DNA of 40,596 nt from a bacterium (GCA_030428785.1 JAUIEF010000023.1:1-40596), one strand, 5' to 3'. Shown: positions 25,518-33,118, counted from the stretch's first letter. The notes: generated from the letters alone by a model not told the origin. Numbers and translations are program-made.

Positions 25518-25580
25518 GCGACCGATGTCCCGCGACCGATGTCCGCGACCGATGTCCGCGACCGGGGCGCCGCGACCGGG
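25518..25580 (+). repeat. 13-bp tandem repeat, about five copies
   Basis: GCGACCGATGTCC at 25518, 25532 and 25545, then two decayed copies (GCGACCGGGGCGC, GCGACCGGGGG). It is the third distinct minisatellite type within 450 bp, lying about 130 bp before the four-helix-bundle gene. The bases between 25402 and 25517 show nothing recognisable. Confidence 0.7.
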
Positions 25581-25707
25581 GGAGCGGTCACGGTCGCCGG
25601 CTGCGCTCGCAGGCGCGGGTCGCGTTCGCCGCCGCCAGGTCGGGTCGGCATCGCGTGTCACGCGATCCGCGGCCGGCCGTCAGCCCGTCGTCGCCCGAGG
25701 GATCCGC

Positions 25708-26031
25708 GTGCCGTTCGACTGTCTCGAAGCCAGCTTCCAGCTCATCACGGAGCTCCGCTCACCGCTCGAGGTGCTCCGTCGCGCGGACGGGAAGCTCCAC
25801 GGTCAGCTGCGCACGGCGGCGACGAGCATCCCGCTCAACCTCGCCGAGGGCTCCGGACGCGACGGCAAGGACCGTCAGCACTTCTGGCGCATCGCGCGCG
25901 GCAGCGCCGAGGAGGTCCGCGCGATCCTGCGCGTCGCCGTGGCCCTCGGCGACCTGGACGAGGAGCAGACGGAGTCCGCCCGCGAGACGCTCGAGCGCAT
26001 CCACCAGATGCTCTGGCGCCTCACGCGCTGA
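25708..26031 (+). CDS. Four-helix-bundle protein (S23 / 23S rRNA intervening-sequence family)
   Basis: 107 residues from GTG at 25708, with GAGGGA about 5-6 nt upstream. The family (TIGR02436) is about 110-120 residues and forms a helical bundle. The diagnostic core is TSIPLNLAEGSGRDGKDRQH (about 39-58) followed by FWRIARGSAEEVRAIL (about 59-74). Members include ORFs inside 23S rRNA intervening sequences, stand-alone chromosomal copies of unknown role, and the Avd nucleic-acid-binding accessory protein of diversity-generating retroelements. No rRNA or reverse transcriptase is present in this window. It lies between oppositely oriented repeat arrays. Confidence 0.88.
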   Translation: MPFDCLEASFQLITELRSPLEVLRRADGKLHGQLRTAATSIPLNLAEGSGRDGKDRQHFWRIARGSAEEVRAILRVAVALGDLDEEQTESARETLERIHQMLWRLTR

Positions 26032-26077
26032 GCCCGGTCGCTCGCCGACGTCAGCGGCGTGCCTCGGTGCGTTGCTG

Positions 26078-26083
26078 TAGGCT
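26078..26083 (+). promoter_or_regulatory. Putative -10 box giving a leaderless start
   Basis: TGTAGGCTC at 26076. If TAGGCT (26078-26083) is the -10 element, transcription would begin about 26089-26091, only 2-4 nt before the ATG at 26093. No ribosome binding site precedes that ATG, consistent with a leaderless mRNA. Confidence 0.3.
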
Positions 26084-26092
26084 CGCCCCGCC

Positions 26093-26578
26093 ATGCCGAC
26101 GCTCGACGACCTCAACGCCCACGAGTACGTGACCGTCCTCTCCATCGAGCAGTCCGAAAAGTCGGACTGGGCGCTGAGGATCATCGCCGTGGAACAGCGG
26201 AGCGGTGACCCGCTGTCGACGATGGACCTCGCCGAGGACTCCGAGCCGGTCCGCAAGCTCCTCGAGGGAGCACGGCCGATCGGGACGACACCGGACTGCG
26301 CGACCTACGAGATCTGCTTCCCCGAGTACGTGATCTACACGGTGCTCGACGAGTCGTACTCCGGGGCCGGGGGCGACGTCCCGTCGGACCGTGTCGGAGG
26401 TCCGTTCGCGTTCTCGTGTCGTCGCTCCTGGTTGATCGATCACGTGACACGCACCACGTACGCGTCGGACACGTGGCCGGGGCCCCTGACGCACTATCAG
26501 CTCCTGACGTCCGACCACATCGTCGACGTCGTGACGCACACCGAACCGATCGTGCGACGCATCGCGACGGAGTGCTGA
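26093..26578 (+). CDS. Orphan protein of unknown function
   Basis: 161 residues, ATG at 26093 (MPTLDDLNAHEYVTVLSIEQ). No signal peptide or membrane segment. Soluble alpha/beta composition with acidic character: a strand-like start (YVTVLSIEQSEKSDWALRII), a central aromatic segment (YEICFPEYVIYTVLDESYSG, about 75-94) and a C-terminal segment (HYQLLTSDHIVDVVTHTEPI). The GC content is visibly lower than in neighbours and codon use less extreme, so it may be acquired. No family recognised; the look is that of an immunity- or SMI1-like small cytoplasmic protein, but no motif proves it. Inverted repeat arrays flank it and the four-helix-bundle gene. Confidence 0.7.
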   Translation: MPTLDDLNAHEYVTVLSIEQSEKSDWALRIIAVEQRSGDPLSTMDLAEDSEPVRKLLEGARPIGTTPDCATYEICFPEYVIYTVLDESYSGAGGDVPSDRVGGPFAFSCRRSWLIDHVTRTTYASDTWPGPLTHYQLLTSDHIVDVVTHTEPIVRRIATEC

Positions 26579-26700
26579 GGCTGCGAGGAGCGACTCCGCC
26601 GGCGTGCGTCCGCCGTCGCAGCAGGACCGCGTCCGCCTCGACCGCACCCTCTCCCGTCCTGAGCGCGTGGTGCATGCACCCGCCGCGGCCCGTCCACGCC

Positions 26701-26830
26701 GGCCGTTCACGACCACGTGGGTCGTGCACGTTGGCGTGGGCCGTTCACGGACACCTTCACGTGCACGCGGGCCGTGCACGTTGGCCGTGCACGTACACGT
26801 GGGCCGTCCACCTACACGCGGGCCGTACAC
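26701..26830 (-). repeat. Inverted, degenerate counterpart of the 25249 array
   Basis: GGCCGTNCAC, the reverse complement of GTGNACGGCC, occurs at 26701, 26739, 26770, 26783, 26802 and 26821. Spacers hold CACGTG, ACGTACACGTG and CACCTACACGCG, the same vocabulary as the first array in reverse complement. For instance 26802-26820 matches the complement of a first-array 19-mer at 17 of 19 bases. Copies are more diverged than in the first array. It fills most of the gene-free stretch 26579-26900; CACGTG-like fragments continue to about 26870. Confidence 0.8.
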
Positions 26831-26900
26831 GTACACGTGCACGGCGCGTGAACGTCGACGGCACGTCCACGAGCCCGTCCACGCCCTCCGTCCTCGTCCC

Positions 26901-28340
26901 TCAGATCCCCGCGCGAGCGACCTCGGCGGCGTGGATGCGCCCCATGTCCACGGTGGCCCCCATGCGGGCCATGAGGGCGCGGGCCCCGTAGAAATTGCGA
27001 TTGAACCAGGTGTTCATCGGCTTGCTGCGCGTGTAGCGCTTGCGCATGACCTCGCCCCAGAGGTCGGCGCCGCGGCGGAAGTAGGCCGGGTCCGAGAAGT
27101 CGAAGGGCCCGCCCGTGTGGATCGGCTCCCAGATCCAGGCGCAGAGATCCTCGATGAGCCTGCGGTGGTCGGGCGCGAGGTCGTCGGCGCGCTCGACCTC
27201 GGTGCTGCGTGCGATGAGCTCCGCCTGCGCCTCCGGGTCGCCGGCAAGGCCGCGGTCCGCGAGCAGGCAGTACTCGACCCCCTCGGCGTCCAGGCGGTAC
27301 ACGGCGCCGAAGTCGAGCAGCGCGGTGCGGCCGTCCGGCATGAAGAGGTAGTTGCCGGGATGCGGGTCGGCGTAGACGAGGTCGCCCGAGTACCACATGC
27401 GGAAGAGCGACGTGAGGACGTGCTCGCCGCGGCGGGTGCGCTCGGCGGCGTCGGGTCCGTCGGCGAGCCACGCGTCGAGGTGCTTGCCGTCGACGTAGTC
27501 GGTCGTGAGCACGCGGCGGGTCGAGTAGCGCTCGTGCACGCGCGGCACGACGAGCCCGTCGACGTCCGCGACGAGCTCGCGCGCCTGCCGCTGCATGGCG
27601 GCCTCGTTCACGTAGTCCATCTCGAGGTCGAGCATGGCGCGGATGTCCGCGAGCTGCGCCATGAGGTTCGCCCAGTTCTTCCCGAGCCGCATGGGCTGCA
27701 TGAGGAGCTGGACGTTCTCGAGGTCGGAGTGGATGGAGCGCGAGATCCCCGGGTACTGGATCTTCACGGCGACCTGCTCGCCCGAGTGGAGGCGCGCGCG
27801 GTGCACCTGGCCGAGCGACGCGGCGGCGAAGGCCTCCGTCTCGAACTCCGCGAAGAGCTCCGTCGGGTCTCCGCCCAGCTCGTCGTGCACGTGCTCGCGG
27901 AGGAGCGCGAAGTGCATGGGCGGCGCCTCGAAGTGCAGGACCTTGAGGATGTCGGCCACCTCCTGCGGCACGACGTCCGGCCAGCTGGCGAGCGTCTGCC
28001 CGGCCTTCATGGCGGCGCCGCGCAGGTAGCTCATGCCGCCGAGCAGCTTGAGCGCGGCGGAGAGGCGCGCCTCGTTGAGCGAGGCTTCGCGGGCGTCGGC
28101 GTCGGCGAAGCCCGAGCGCAGCCAGTGCGCGAGGTAGCCGGCGCCGATGCGCGCCTGGAGCGTCGTGAGGATCCAGAAGCGGTGCCAGCGTCCGACGGGG
28201 ACGGGGCGGTGCGCGAGGTGCGCGAGCATCGAGCCGAGGTCGGGGGCGCGGGGGGCGTCCCGGTCGAGGTCGGCGGGGAGGGCGGCGAGCACGTCGGCCG
28301 TGCGGGTGTCTGCAGTGTCCATGTCGTCTTGCCGGGTCAT
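26901..28340 (-). CDS. ABC1/UbiB-family atypical kinase (AarF-like)
   Basis: 479 residues; ATG at 28340 overlaps the TetR stop (ATGA). The family includes UbiB/COQ8, ATPases that support quinone or lipid metabolism at membranes. Seen: the family-specific KxGQ motif in GAAMKAGQTLASWPDVVP (about 100-117), the Ala-rich nucleotide loop AAASLGQVHRARL (about 154-166), the lysine of VAVKIQYPG (about 175), the catalytic loop YADPHPGNYLF (about 323-333) and the metal-binding DFG in LLDFGAVY (about 341-348). No C-terminal membrane helix is visible. Co-transcription with a TetR regulator suggests induction by a small lipophilic ligand (inference). Confidence 0.92.
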   Translation of the reverse strand: MTRQDDMDTADTRTADVLAALPADLDRDAPRAPDLGSMLAHLAHRPVPVGRWHRFWILTTLQARIGAGYLAHWLRSGFADADAREASLNEARLSAALKLLGGMSYLRGAAMKAGQTLASWPDVVPQEVADILKVLHFEAPPMHFALLREHVHDELGGDPTELFAEFETEAFAAASLGQVHRARLHSGEQVAVKIQYPGISRSIHSDLENVQLLMQPMRLGKNWANLMAQLADIRAMLDLEMDYVNEAAMQRQARELVADVDGLVVPRVHERYSTRRVLTTDYVDGKHLDAWLADGPDAAERTRRGEHVLTSLFRMWYSGDLVYADPHPGNYLFMPDGRTALLDFGAVYRLDAEGVEYCLLADRGLAGDPEAQAELIARSTEVERADDLAPDHRRLIEDLCAWIWEPIHTGGPFDFSDPAYFRRGADLWGEVMRKRYTRSKPMNTWFNRNFYGARALMARMGATVDMGRIHAAEVARAGI

Positions 28341-29038
28341 GCCCGGTCGGTGGGGGACGGGGTCTGGGATTCGGTCGATGCGGCGTCGGTGACGCCGGGC
28401 GTGGTGTCCTTCGCGCCGCGCAGCGACGCGACGAAGAGCTGGAGCGAGCGGTCGAGGACGACGAGCGTGTCGGCCTGGTGCTCGCTGGGATCGCCGGACC
28501 ACCACGCGAGGACGCCGAGGTAGAGCGTCCAGTAGAGGTGCATGCCGACGACGCCGGGCGCGGTGAGCGCGGTGGACGGCGCGTCGCCGGTCGCCGGCTC
28601 CGCGGCGCCGTGCGCGGCGAGGATCTCGTGGACGCCCTCGAGGTGCGCGGCGCGGACGGCGTCGCCCTCGCGGTTCGCGCCGCCCGTCGCGAAGGGGCTC
28701 ATGCCCGTCTCGAGGACCTCGCCGACCCAGGCGCGGTGGGGCTGGAGCGCGCGGAGGCCGGTGGCCACGTGGGAGAAGAGGTCCTCGACGAGGGTGTCCT
28801 CGGGGCGGCGGCGCGCGCGCCAGGTCTCGCGGGCCGCCGCGAGCTCGGAGCCGATCACCGTCATGGCGAGCGACTCCTTGTTCGGGAAGTAGTTGAAGAG
28901 CGTCCCGGCGGCGAGGCCGGCGTCCTTCGCGATGTCGCGCGTGTTCGCGGCGGAGAAGCCCTGGGCGTCGAAGCGCTGTCGGGCGGCGTCGAGCAGCCGT
29001 TCCCGGGTGCGTTCCTTGGCGGAGGCGGTGATGCGCAT
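28337..29038 (-). CDS. TetR-family transcriptional regulator
   Basis: 233 residues, ATG at 29038 with AAGGGA upstream. The N-terminal helix-turn-helix is standard: RERLLDAARQRFDAQGFSAA (about 12-31), then TRDIAKDAGLAAGTLFNYFP (about 33-52). The ligand/dimer domain is about 60-210, with Trp-rich helices (YWTLYLGVLAWWSG, about 169-182). The last 20 residues are Thr/Ser-rich. Its own promoter is bracketed by two identical palindromes, so autorepression is very likely. The next gene (ABC1 kinase) starts within its stop codon. Confidence 0.93.
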   Translation of the reverse strand: MRITASAKERTRERLLDAARQRFDAQGFSAANTRDIAKDAGLAAGTLFNYFPNKESLAMTVIGSELAAARETWRARRRPEDTLVEDLFSHVATGLRALQPHRAWVGEVLETGMSPFATGGANREGDAVRAAHLEGVHEILAAHGAAEPATGDAPSTALTAPGVVGMHLYWTLYLGVLAWWSGDPSEHQADTLVVLDRSLQLFVASLRGAKDTTPGVTDAASTESQTPSPTDRA

Positions 29039-29052
29039 GGTCGATCCCTTTA

Positions 29053-29066
29053 GTGAGCGTGCTCAC
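29053..29066. promoter_or_regulatory. TetR operator 1
   Basis: GTGAGCGTGCTCAC: GTGAGC and GCTCAC around a GT centre. It lies just downstream of the -10 box of the TetR promoter, where binding would block initiation. It is the exact reverse complement of the site at 29103. Confidence 0.8.
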
Positions 29067-29095
29067 AATATCGGCGCGTTCGGCGCGGGTGTCCA
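29067..29095 (-). promoter_or_regulatory. Promoter of the TetR-ABC1 kinase operon
   Basis: On the minus strand the -35 is TGGACA (complement of 29090-29095; 5 of 6) and the -10 is GATATT (complement of 29067-29072; 4 of 6), with exactly 17 bp between. The two operators abut it on either side, which supports the assignment. Confidence 0.65.
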
Positions 29096-29102
29096 GTGGA
29101 AA

Positions 29103-29116
29103 GTGAGCACGCTCAC
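29103..29116. promoter_or_regulatory. TetR operator 2
   Basis: GTGAGCACGCTCAC, 50 bp from operator 1 (about five helical turns, so on the same face). It lies upstream of the -35 box of the TetR promoter and 129 bp before the start of the divergent beta-helix gene at 29245, which it could also affect. Confidence 0.8.
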
Positions 29117-29244
29117 AAAAAAGTTTCCGCCGGTTCAGCCCCACGCGGGGTGCTCGCATTCAAGTTCCTGCACATGACAACCGAGTGTCGCCATTTCGGG
29201 TCCGGCCCCTGGGGCCGCGATCCGCCCGAGGAGGACACCCGCTC

Positions 29245-31584
29245 ATGCGACACCCCGACCGCCCCGACACGCGCGCCGCGCGCCGCCCCGACGACGCGCG
29301 CGCCGTCCCGCCCGCGGCCCGCCGCGCCGCCGACGCCCGCGCCCGGTACGCTCGACGCCGCCCGCCCCGCCCCGGTCGCCTCGTGTCCCTCGCGCTCCTC
29401 AGCCTGACCGTCGCCGCGCTGCTCGGGACCGCGGCCGTCGTCGGTCCGGACGCGACGCCGCCGACCGTCGCCGCGGTTCCGTCCGTCGCGGGCGTCGCGG
29501 GCGTCGCGGGCCACGCGACCGTCGCCGCGACGACGACCGACGCACCGACCGCGCGCGCCCCGCTCGCCGACCTCGCGCTCCCCGTCCTCGGCGACGCCCT
29601 CCCGAGCGCGCTCGCCGAGGAGCCCGCATCGCTCGCCGCCGACGGCTCCGCCAAGCTCGACAAGAAGATCGCGAAGCTCGACAAGAAGCTCGCGAAGAAG
29701 CAGGCCAAGCTCGCCGCGGCCGACGAGGCCGTCGACACCTGGACGGACGCCGTCGCCCAGGCCGAGCTCGACGTCGACGCCGCGGAGCTCGCGCTCGCCG
29801 CCGCCTACGAGCAGCTCGCCGCCGCGCTCGCGATGCCCGACGGCACGCCCGAGGAGCTCGCCGCCAAGAAGGCCGCGCTCGCCGCCGCGAACAAGGCCGT
29901 CAAGCAGGCGAAGAAGGCGCTGAAGGCCGCGAACAAGGCGCTCAAGAAGGCGAACAAGAAGGTCGCCAAGTTCACGACGAAGGGCGAGAAGCTGACGCTC
30001 GCCATCGCGACGATCATCATCAAGCTCGAGGAGCTCGAGCCCGGTCACTTCACGAAGCCGGTGCTCGCCGGCGCGGACGGTGTCGGCCAGGTCGCGTTCA
30101 GCTGGGATCCGGTCGAGAACGCGACGTCCTACAACCTCTACTGGAGCCTCCAGCCCGACGTCGACCCGGCGACCGCCGAGGTCGAGGCCGGCGTGAGCAG
30201 CCCGTTCGTCGCGAGCGTCGCCGCGGGCCTCACCGTGCACGCCGTGGTCACCGCGGTCGTCGACGGCGAGGAGAGCCCGCCCTCCGACGAGGCCGCGTCG
30301 ACGAGCCTCGAGGCCGAGGGCGGCGGCTCCTCCGGCGGCCCGTCCGATCCGAGCCTCTTCTTCCCGCCCTGGGCGGACGTCGCGCCGCTCGACGTCATCA
30401 CGCTCGACCACGACCCGGGCCTCTCCGACACGGAGAACGGCGCGCTCCTGCGCAGCGCGGTCCTCGCGCTCCAGCCGGGCGACCGGCTCGAGGTCGGCGG
30501 CGGCACCTGGAGCATCGCGTCCAAGTTCTCGCCCGCCGCGGACGGCACGGCGCTCGCGCCCATCTGGGTCGTCGCGCAGGACGGCGAGACGCCCGTCATC
30601 ACGCGCCCGGACGGCAACCAGAACGTCATGAACCCCGAGGGCGACTACACCTGCTTCCGCGGCCTCGAGTTCACGGGCGGCTCGGCGGGCATCAAGTTCG
30701 GCGCGGTGGTCGACAACGTCTGGATCGACCAGTGCCACATCCACGACGTGGGCGAGACGGGCATCGCCGCGAACTCCGCTGACAGCAGCCACCTCTACAT
30801 CACTCGCAACCACATCCACGACACGGGCGGCTACGGCGAGGGCATGTACCTCGGCGCGAACAACGGCGCCGTGATCATGAGCGAGAGCGTCATCGCGCAG
30901 AACTGGGTGCACGACACGGACGGCCCGGGCGTGCTCCAGGGCGACGGCATCGAGATCAAGCAGGGCAGCTGGGGCAACTGGGTCGTCGAGAACACCGTCC
31001 ACGACACGAAGTACCCGTGCCTGCTGCTCTACGGGACGAACGGCCAGCCGGTGAACGTCGTCGAGCGCAACGTGCTCGTCGGCTCCGGCGACAACGTCAT
31101 GCAGGTGCAGGGCGAGGCGATCGTCCGCAGCAACCTCATCGTCGACGGCGCCACGGGCTTCCAGAGCAACGACCACCAGGGCCAGACGCGCGACCTGCAG
31201 TTCGTGCACAACACGGTCGTCAACTCGCAGCAGGCCGTGCGCCTGTCGAACTGGGACGGCCGGCCCGGCATGGTCTTCGCGAACAACGCGATCTACAGCC
31301 AGTTCGGCACGGCCGTGCAGTTCAGCAGCGGGAGCACGGGCGTGACCATCGCGGGCAACGTCGTCTTCGGGCCGGTCTCCGGCGCGGGCGCGACGGGCTT
31401 CGCCACGGGCAACGGGCTCGTCGACTTCCTCGGCGTCGCGTGGAGCGGCACGACCCAGGACGCGACGCCGTCCGGGAGCAGCGCGCTGCTCGGCGCGGGT
31501 GATCCGGCCTGGGCCGTCGACGCGGACCTCGTGGGCGACAGCTTCGGCGGCGCCCCGGCGGCGGGAGCGGTCGCGGCGCCGTAG
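29245..31584 (+). CDS. Exported protein with Lys/Ala coiled coil, Fn3-like domain and parallel beta-helix
   Basis: 779 residues; ATG at 29245 with GAGGAGGA upstream. A 46-residue Arg/Pro/Ala-rich start precedes one hydrophobic segment (about 47-67), a long signal peptide or a signal anchor. Residues about 130-260 are a coiled coil extremely rich in Lys and Ala (KLDKKIAKLDKKLAKKQAKL; KKALKAANKALKKANKKVAK), like histone-H1-type tails. An Fn3-like domain follows (about 270-350: VAFSWDPVENATSYNLYW), a Gly/Ser linker, then a right-handed beta-helix (about 380-760) with pectate-lyase/NosD-type rungs (NVWIDQCHIHDVGETGIAAN). Such helices often bind or cleave acidic polysaccharide. The catalytic residues cannot be assigned. 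Confidence 0.85.
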   Translation: MRHPDRPDTRAARRPDDARAVPPAARRAADARARYARRRPPRPGRLVSLALLSLTVAALLGTAAVVGPDATPPTVAAVPSVAGVAGVAGHATVAATTTDAPTARAPLADLALPVLGDALPSALAEEPASLAADGSAKLDKKIAKLDKKLAKKQAKLAAADEAVDTWTDAVAQAELDVDAAELALAAAYEQLAAALAMPDGTPEELAAKKAALAAANKAVKQAKKALKAANKALKKANKKVAKFTTKGEKLTLAIATIIIKLEELEPGHFTKPVLAGADGVGQVAFSWDPVENATSYNLYWSLQPDVDPATAEVEAGVSSPFVASVAAGLTVHAVVTAVVDGEESPPSDEAASTSLEAEGGGSSGGPSDPSLFFPPWADVAPLDVITLDHDPGLSDTENGALLRSAVLALQPGDRLEVGGGTWSIASKFSPAADGTALAPIWVVAQDGETPVITRPDGNQNVMNPEGDYTCFRGLEFTGGSAGIKFGAVVDNVWIDQCHIHDVGETGIAANSADSSHLYITRNHIHDTGGYGEGMYLGANNGAVIMSESVIAQNWVHDTDGPGVLQGDGIEIKQGSWGNWVVENTVHDTKYPCLLLYGTNGQPVNVVERNVLVGSGDNVMQVQGEAIVRSNLIVDGATGFQSNDHQGQTRDLQFVHNTVVNSQQAVRLSNWDGRPGMVFANNAIYSQFGTAVQFSSGSTGVTIAGNVVFGPVSGAGATGFATGNGLVDFLGVAWSGTTQDATPSGSSALLGAGDPAWAVDADLVGDSFGGAPAAGAVAAP

Positions 31585-31653
31585 GGGGCCGGGGCCGGAC
31601 GATCGGGCCCGGCGCCCGGATGGCCGCGAGCTCGCCGCGTCAGTCGAGCAGCC

Positions 31654-32592
31654 TCACGGGAAGACCGTCCGGAAGTCCGTGACCACCGAGTCCCAGAGGC
31701 CGGAGTTCGCGAGCACGTTGTAGTCGTGCACGACGTGCTGGTCGAACACGCCGTCGTTGTCGGCGTCGTAGAGGTAGGCGATCACGAACTTCTCGGCGCC
31801 GTCGGCCGGATCGATGAGGAACACCGCGGGGCCGAGCGACCAGACGCGACCCACTCCCGTGACGTCGAATCGCTTCATGCTCGTGACCGCCGGCAGCGTC
31901 CAGAGCGACGTGGCGTCGTGCAGGAGGACCGGCAGCGCGTCGGGATCCGTGAGGTCCAGCGAGTAGAGGCTCGAGTCCTCGGTGACGAACAGCAGGAACC
32001 GGCCCTCCGGGTCGGCGGCCATCGCGTTCGTCCTCACGCTCGGGTGCGCCACGCGGAGCAGTTCGACACGCTCCACCGAAGGCTCGCCCGTTCGCTGCGC
32101 GACGGGGACGTACGTCCCGCCCACGATCGTCGAGGTGGGTGCGGGTGGAGGAGATGGCTGCCCGATCGCGCCGGGCCCCGGACTCGACCAACCGGTCAGT
32201 ACGGCGCCTGTCTGGGTGTCGATCAGCCAGTGCTCGATGACGAGATCGCCGTTGCGTGCCGTTCCTGCGACGAAGAGATCGTCCTGAGCACGTGCGGCGA
32301 GCGCCGTGACGGTGAATGAGGTGGTGTATGTGAACTGCTGGACGGCGACCGGGCTGACCGTCTTGTCCATGGTCTTCACCCTCAGCGTCTTCAGATCGGG
32401 CTGCAGGATGATCTGGAGGATGTCATCGTTGTTGGTGACGAGGTAGCCGTCGGTCGCGTCGGATTCCATCGAGCCACGGATTGAAGAAGGTGCCTCGGCG
32501 GGATGCTGGTCGTTGCTCTGGGAGACTTGACCGTCCGAACATGCTGCCAGGGACAGCGCCATGATGAGACGAGTGAGATGAGTACGATTCAT
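31654..32592 (-). CDS. Lipoprotein of unknown function (possible beta-propeller)
   Basis: 312 residues, ATG at 32592, 2 nt after the stop of the preceding Cys-rich reading frame. Leader with lipobox SLAAC (Cys about 16). The mature part is beta-rich with repeating hydrophobic strands separated by polar turns (LVTNNDDILQIILQPDLKTL, FVIAYLYDADNDGVFDQHVV), suggestive of a propeller, and includes a DADNDGVFD calcium-type loop near 287. No enzyme motif. Base composition is clearly lower in GC than the rest of the window, shared with the gene before it. Confidence 0.75.
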   Translation of the reverse strand: MNRTHLTRLIMALSLAACSDGQVSQSNDQHPAEAPSSIRGSMESDATDGYLVTNNDDILQIILQPDLKTLRVKTMDKTVSPVAVQQFTYTTSFTVTALAARAQDDLFVAGTARNGDLVIEHWLIDTQTGAVLTGWSSPGPGAIGQPSPPPAPTSTIVGGTYVPVAQRTGEPSVERVELLRVAHPSVRTNAMAADPEGRFLLFVTEDSSLYSLDLTDPDALPVLLHDATSLWTLPAVTSMKRFDVTGVGRVWSLGPAVFLIDPADGAEKFVIAYLYDADNDGVFDQHVVHDYNVLANSGLWDSVVTDFRTVFP

Positions 32593-32594
32593 GG

Positions 32595-33028
32595 TCAGTT
32601 CCCGCAATCCAACTCGTTGCATGCATTGCAGTCAGGGATCGGCCAGTCGTCATCCGTCGTTGCGGTGGGCGGATCGGCCGCGCAGTCGATATCCTGGATT
32701 CCAGTGGATGGGATCCACGGACACAGATCGCCTGGGCTTCCGTTGTCCCCCGCGCAGACGCATTGGACTGCATCGTCGGAAGCGTGATCTCGGCTTTCGT
32801 GAAGTGAACCTGTCCTTCGTTTCCCTCACCGTCCTTGAGTCCGGGCTCGGAGGCGATATTGACACAGTTCAGCGAGGGCGGCAGCGAGCCGATCGATTGG
32901 GTGAAATGGTCCAGTGCACGATTCTTGATGCCGTTCAGGCAGTCATTCGACTGAGGAAAGGCGGCGCTCGGCGAGAGCAGTAGAGTGCAGCTTGCCAGCC
33001 ACACGGCGGGTATCCGACGCAGCTTCAC
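32595..33028 (-). pseudogene. Cys-rich secreted protein split by a -1 frameshift
   Basis: GTG at 33028 with AAGGAG 9 nt upstream opens a signal peptide (VKLRRIPAVWLASCTLLLSP) and about 78 good codons up to Lys78 at 32795-32797 (VHFTK). In that frame the sequence then turns to Arg/Ser-rich junk overlapping the lipoprotein. One base back (-1), the frame gives Asp/Cys-rich sequence (DDAVQCVCAGDNGSPGDLCP ... PIPDCNACNELDCGN) and stops at 32595, 2 nt before the lipoprotein ATG, exactly where a coupled gene should end. The joined product is about 144 residues. Either one base has been lost near the AAAG run, by mutation or sequencing error, or a programmed shift occurs there. Confidence 0.7.
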
Positions 33029-33090
33029 GTTGGGTTTCTCCTTCCAGATGCTGGTCACCTGATCGGCGATCCGTTCCCGTTCCGAGAACG

Positions 33091-33118
33091 ACCGTACTCC
33101 CCCCCCTGTTGACGTCAA
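33091..33118 (-). promoter_or_regulatory. Putative promoter of the low-GC pair, with TTGACGTCAA palindrome
   Basis: On the minus strand, TTGACG (complement of 33113-33118) as -35, 16 bp, then TACGGT (complement of 33091-33096) as a weak -10, about 63 nt before the GTG at 33028. The -35 lies inside the perfect 10-bp palindrome TTGACGTCAA (33109-33118). A second short repeat, AGAAC/GTTCT (33121-33133), is next to it. An operator overlapping the -35 is possible. Confidence 0.4.

Noticed and set aside
25092..25661. N-terminal extension of the membrane protein through the repeat array (to 1041 residues)
   Set aside because: The extension would be Gly/Arg/Pro/His-rich repeats lacking a ribosome binding site. 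The first membrane helix begins about ten residues after the GTG at 25091, a normal start.
25708..26031. Diversity-generating retroelement (the four-helix-bundle protein could be Avd)
   Set aside because: No reverse transcriptase reading frame and no template/variable repeat pair with adenine-specific differences is present in the window. The repeats nearby are short tandem units.
32423..33118. A single 231-residue protein reading straight through the Cys-rich gene and into the lipoprotein gene
   Set aside because: After about codon 78 of the real start this frame becomes Arg/Ser-rich and overlaps the lipoprotein by 170 nt. The -1 frame there is acidic, Cys-rich and ends precisely before the next ATG.
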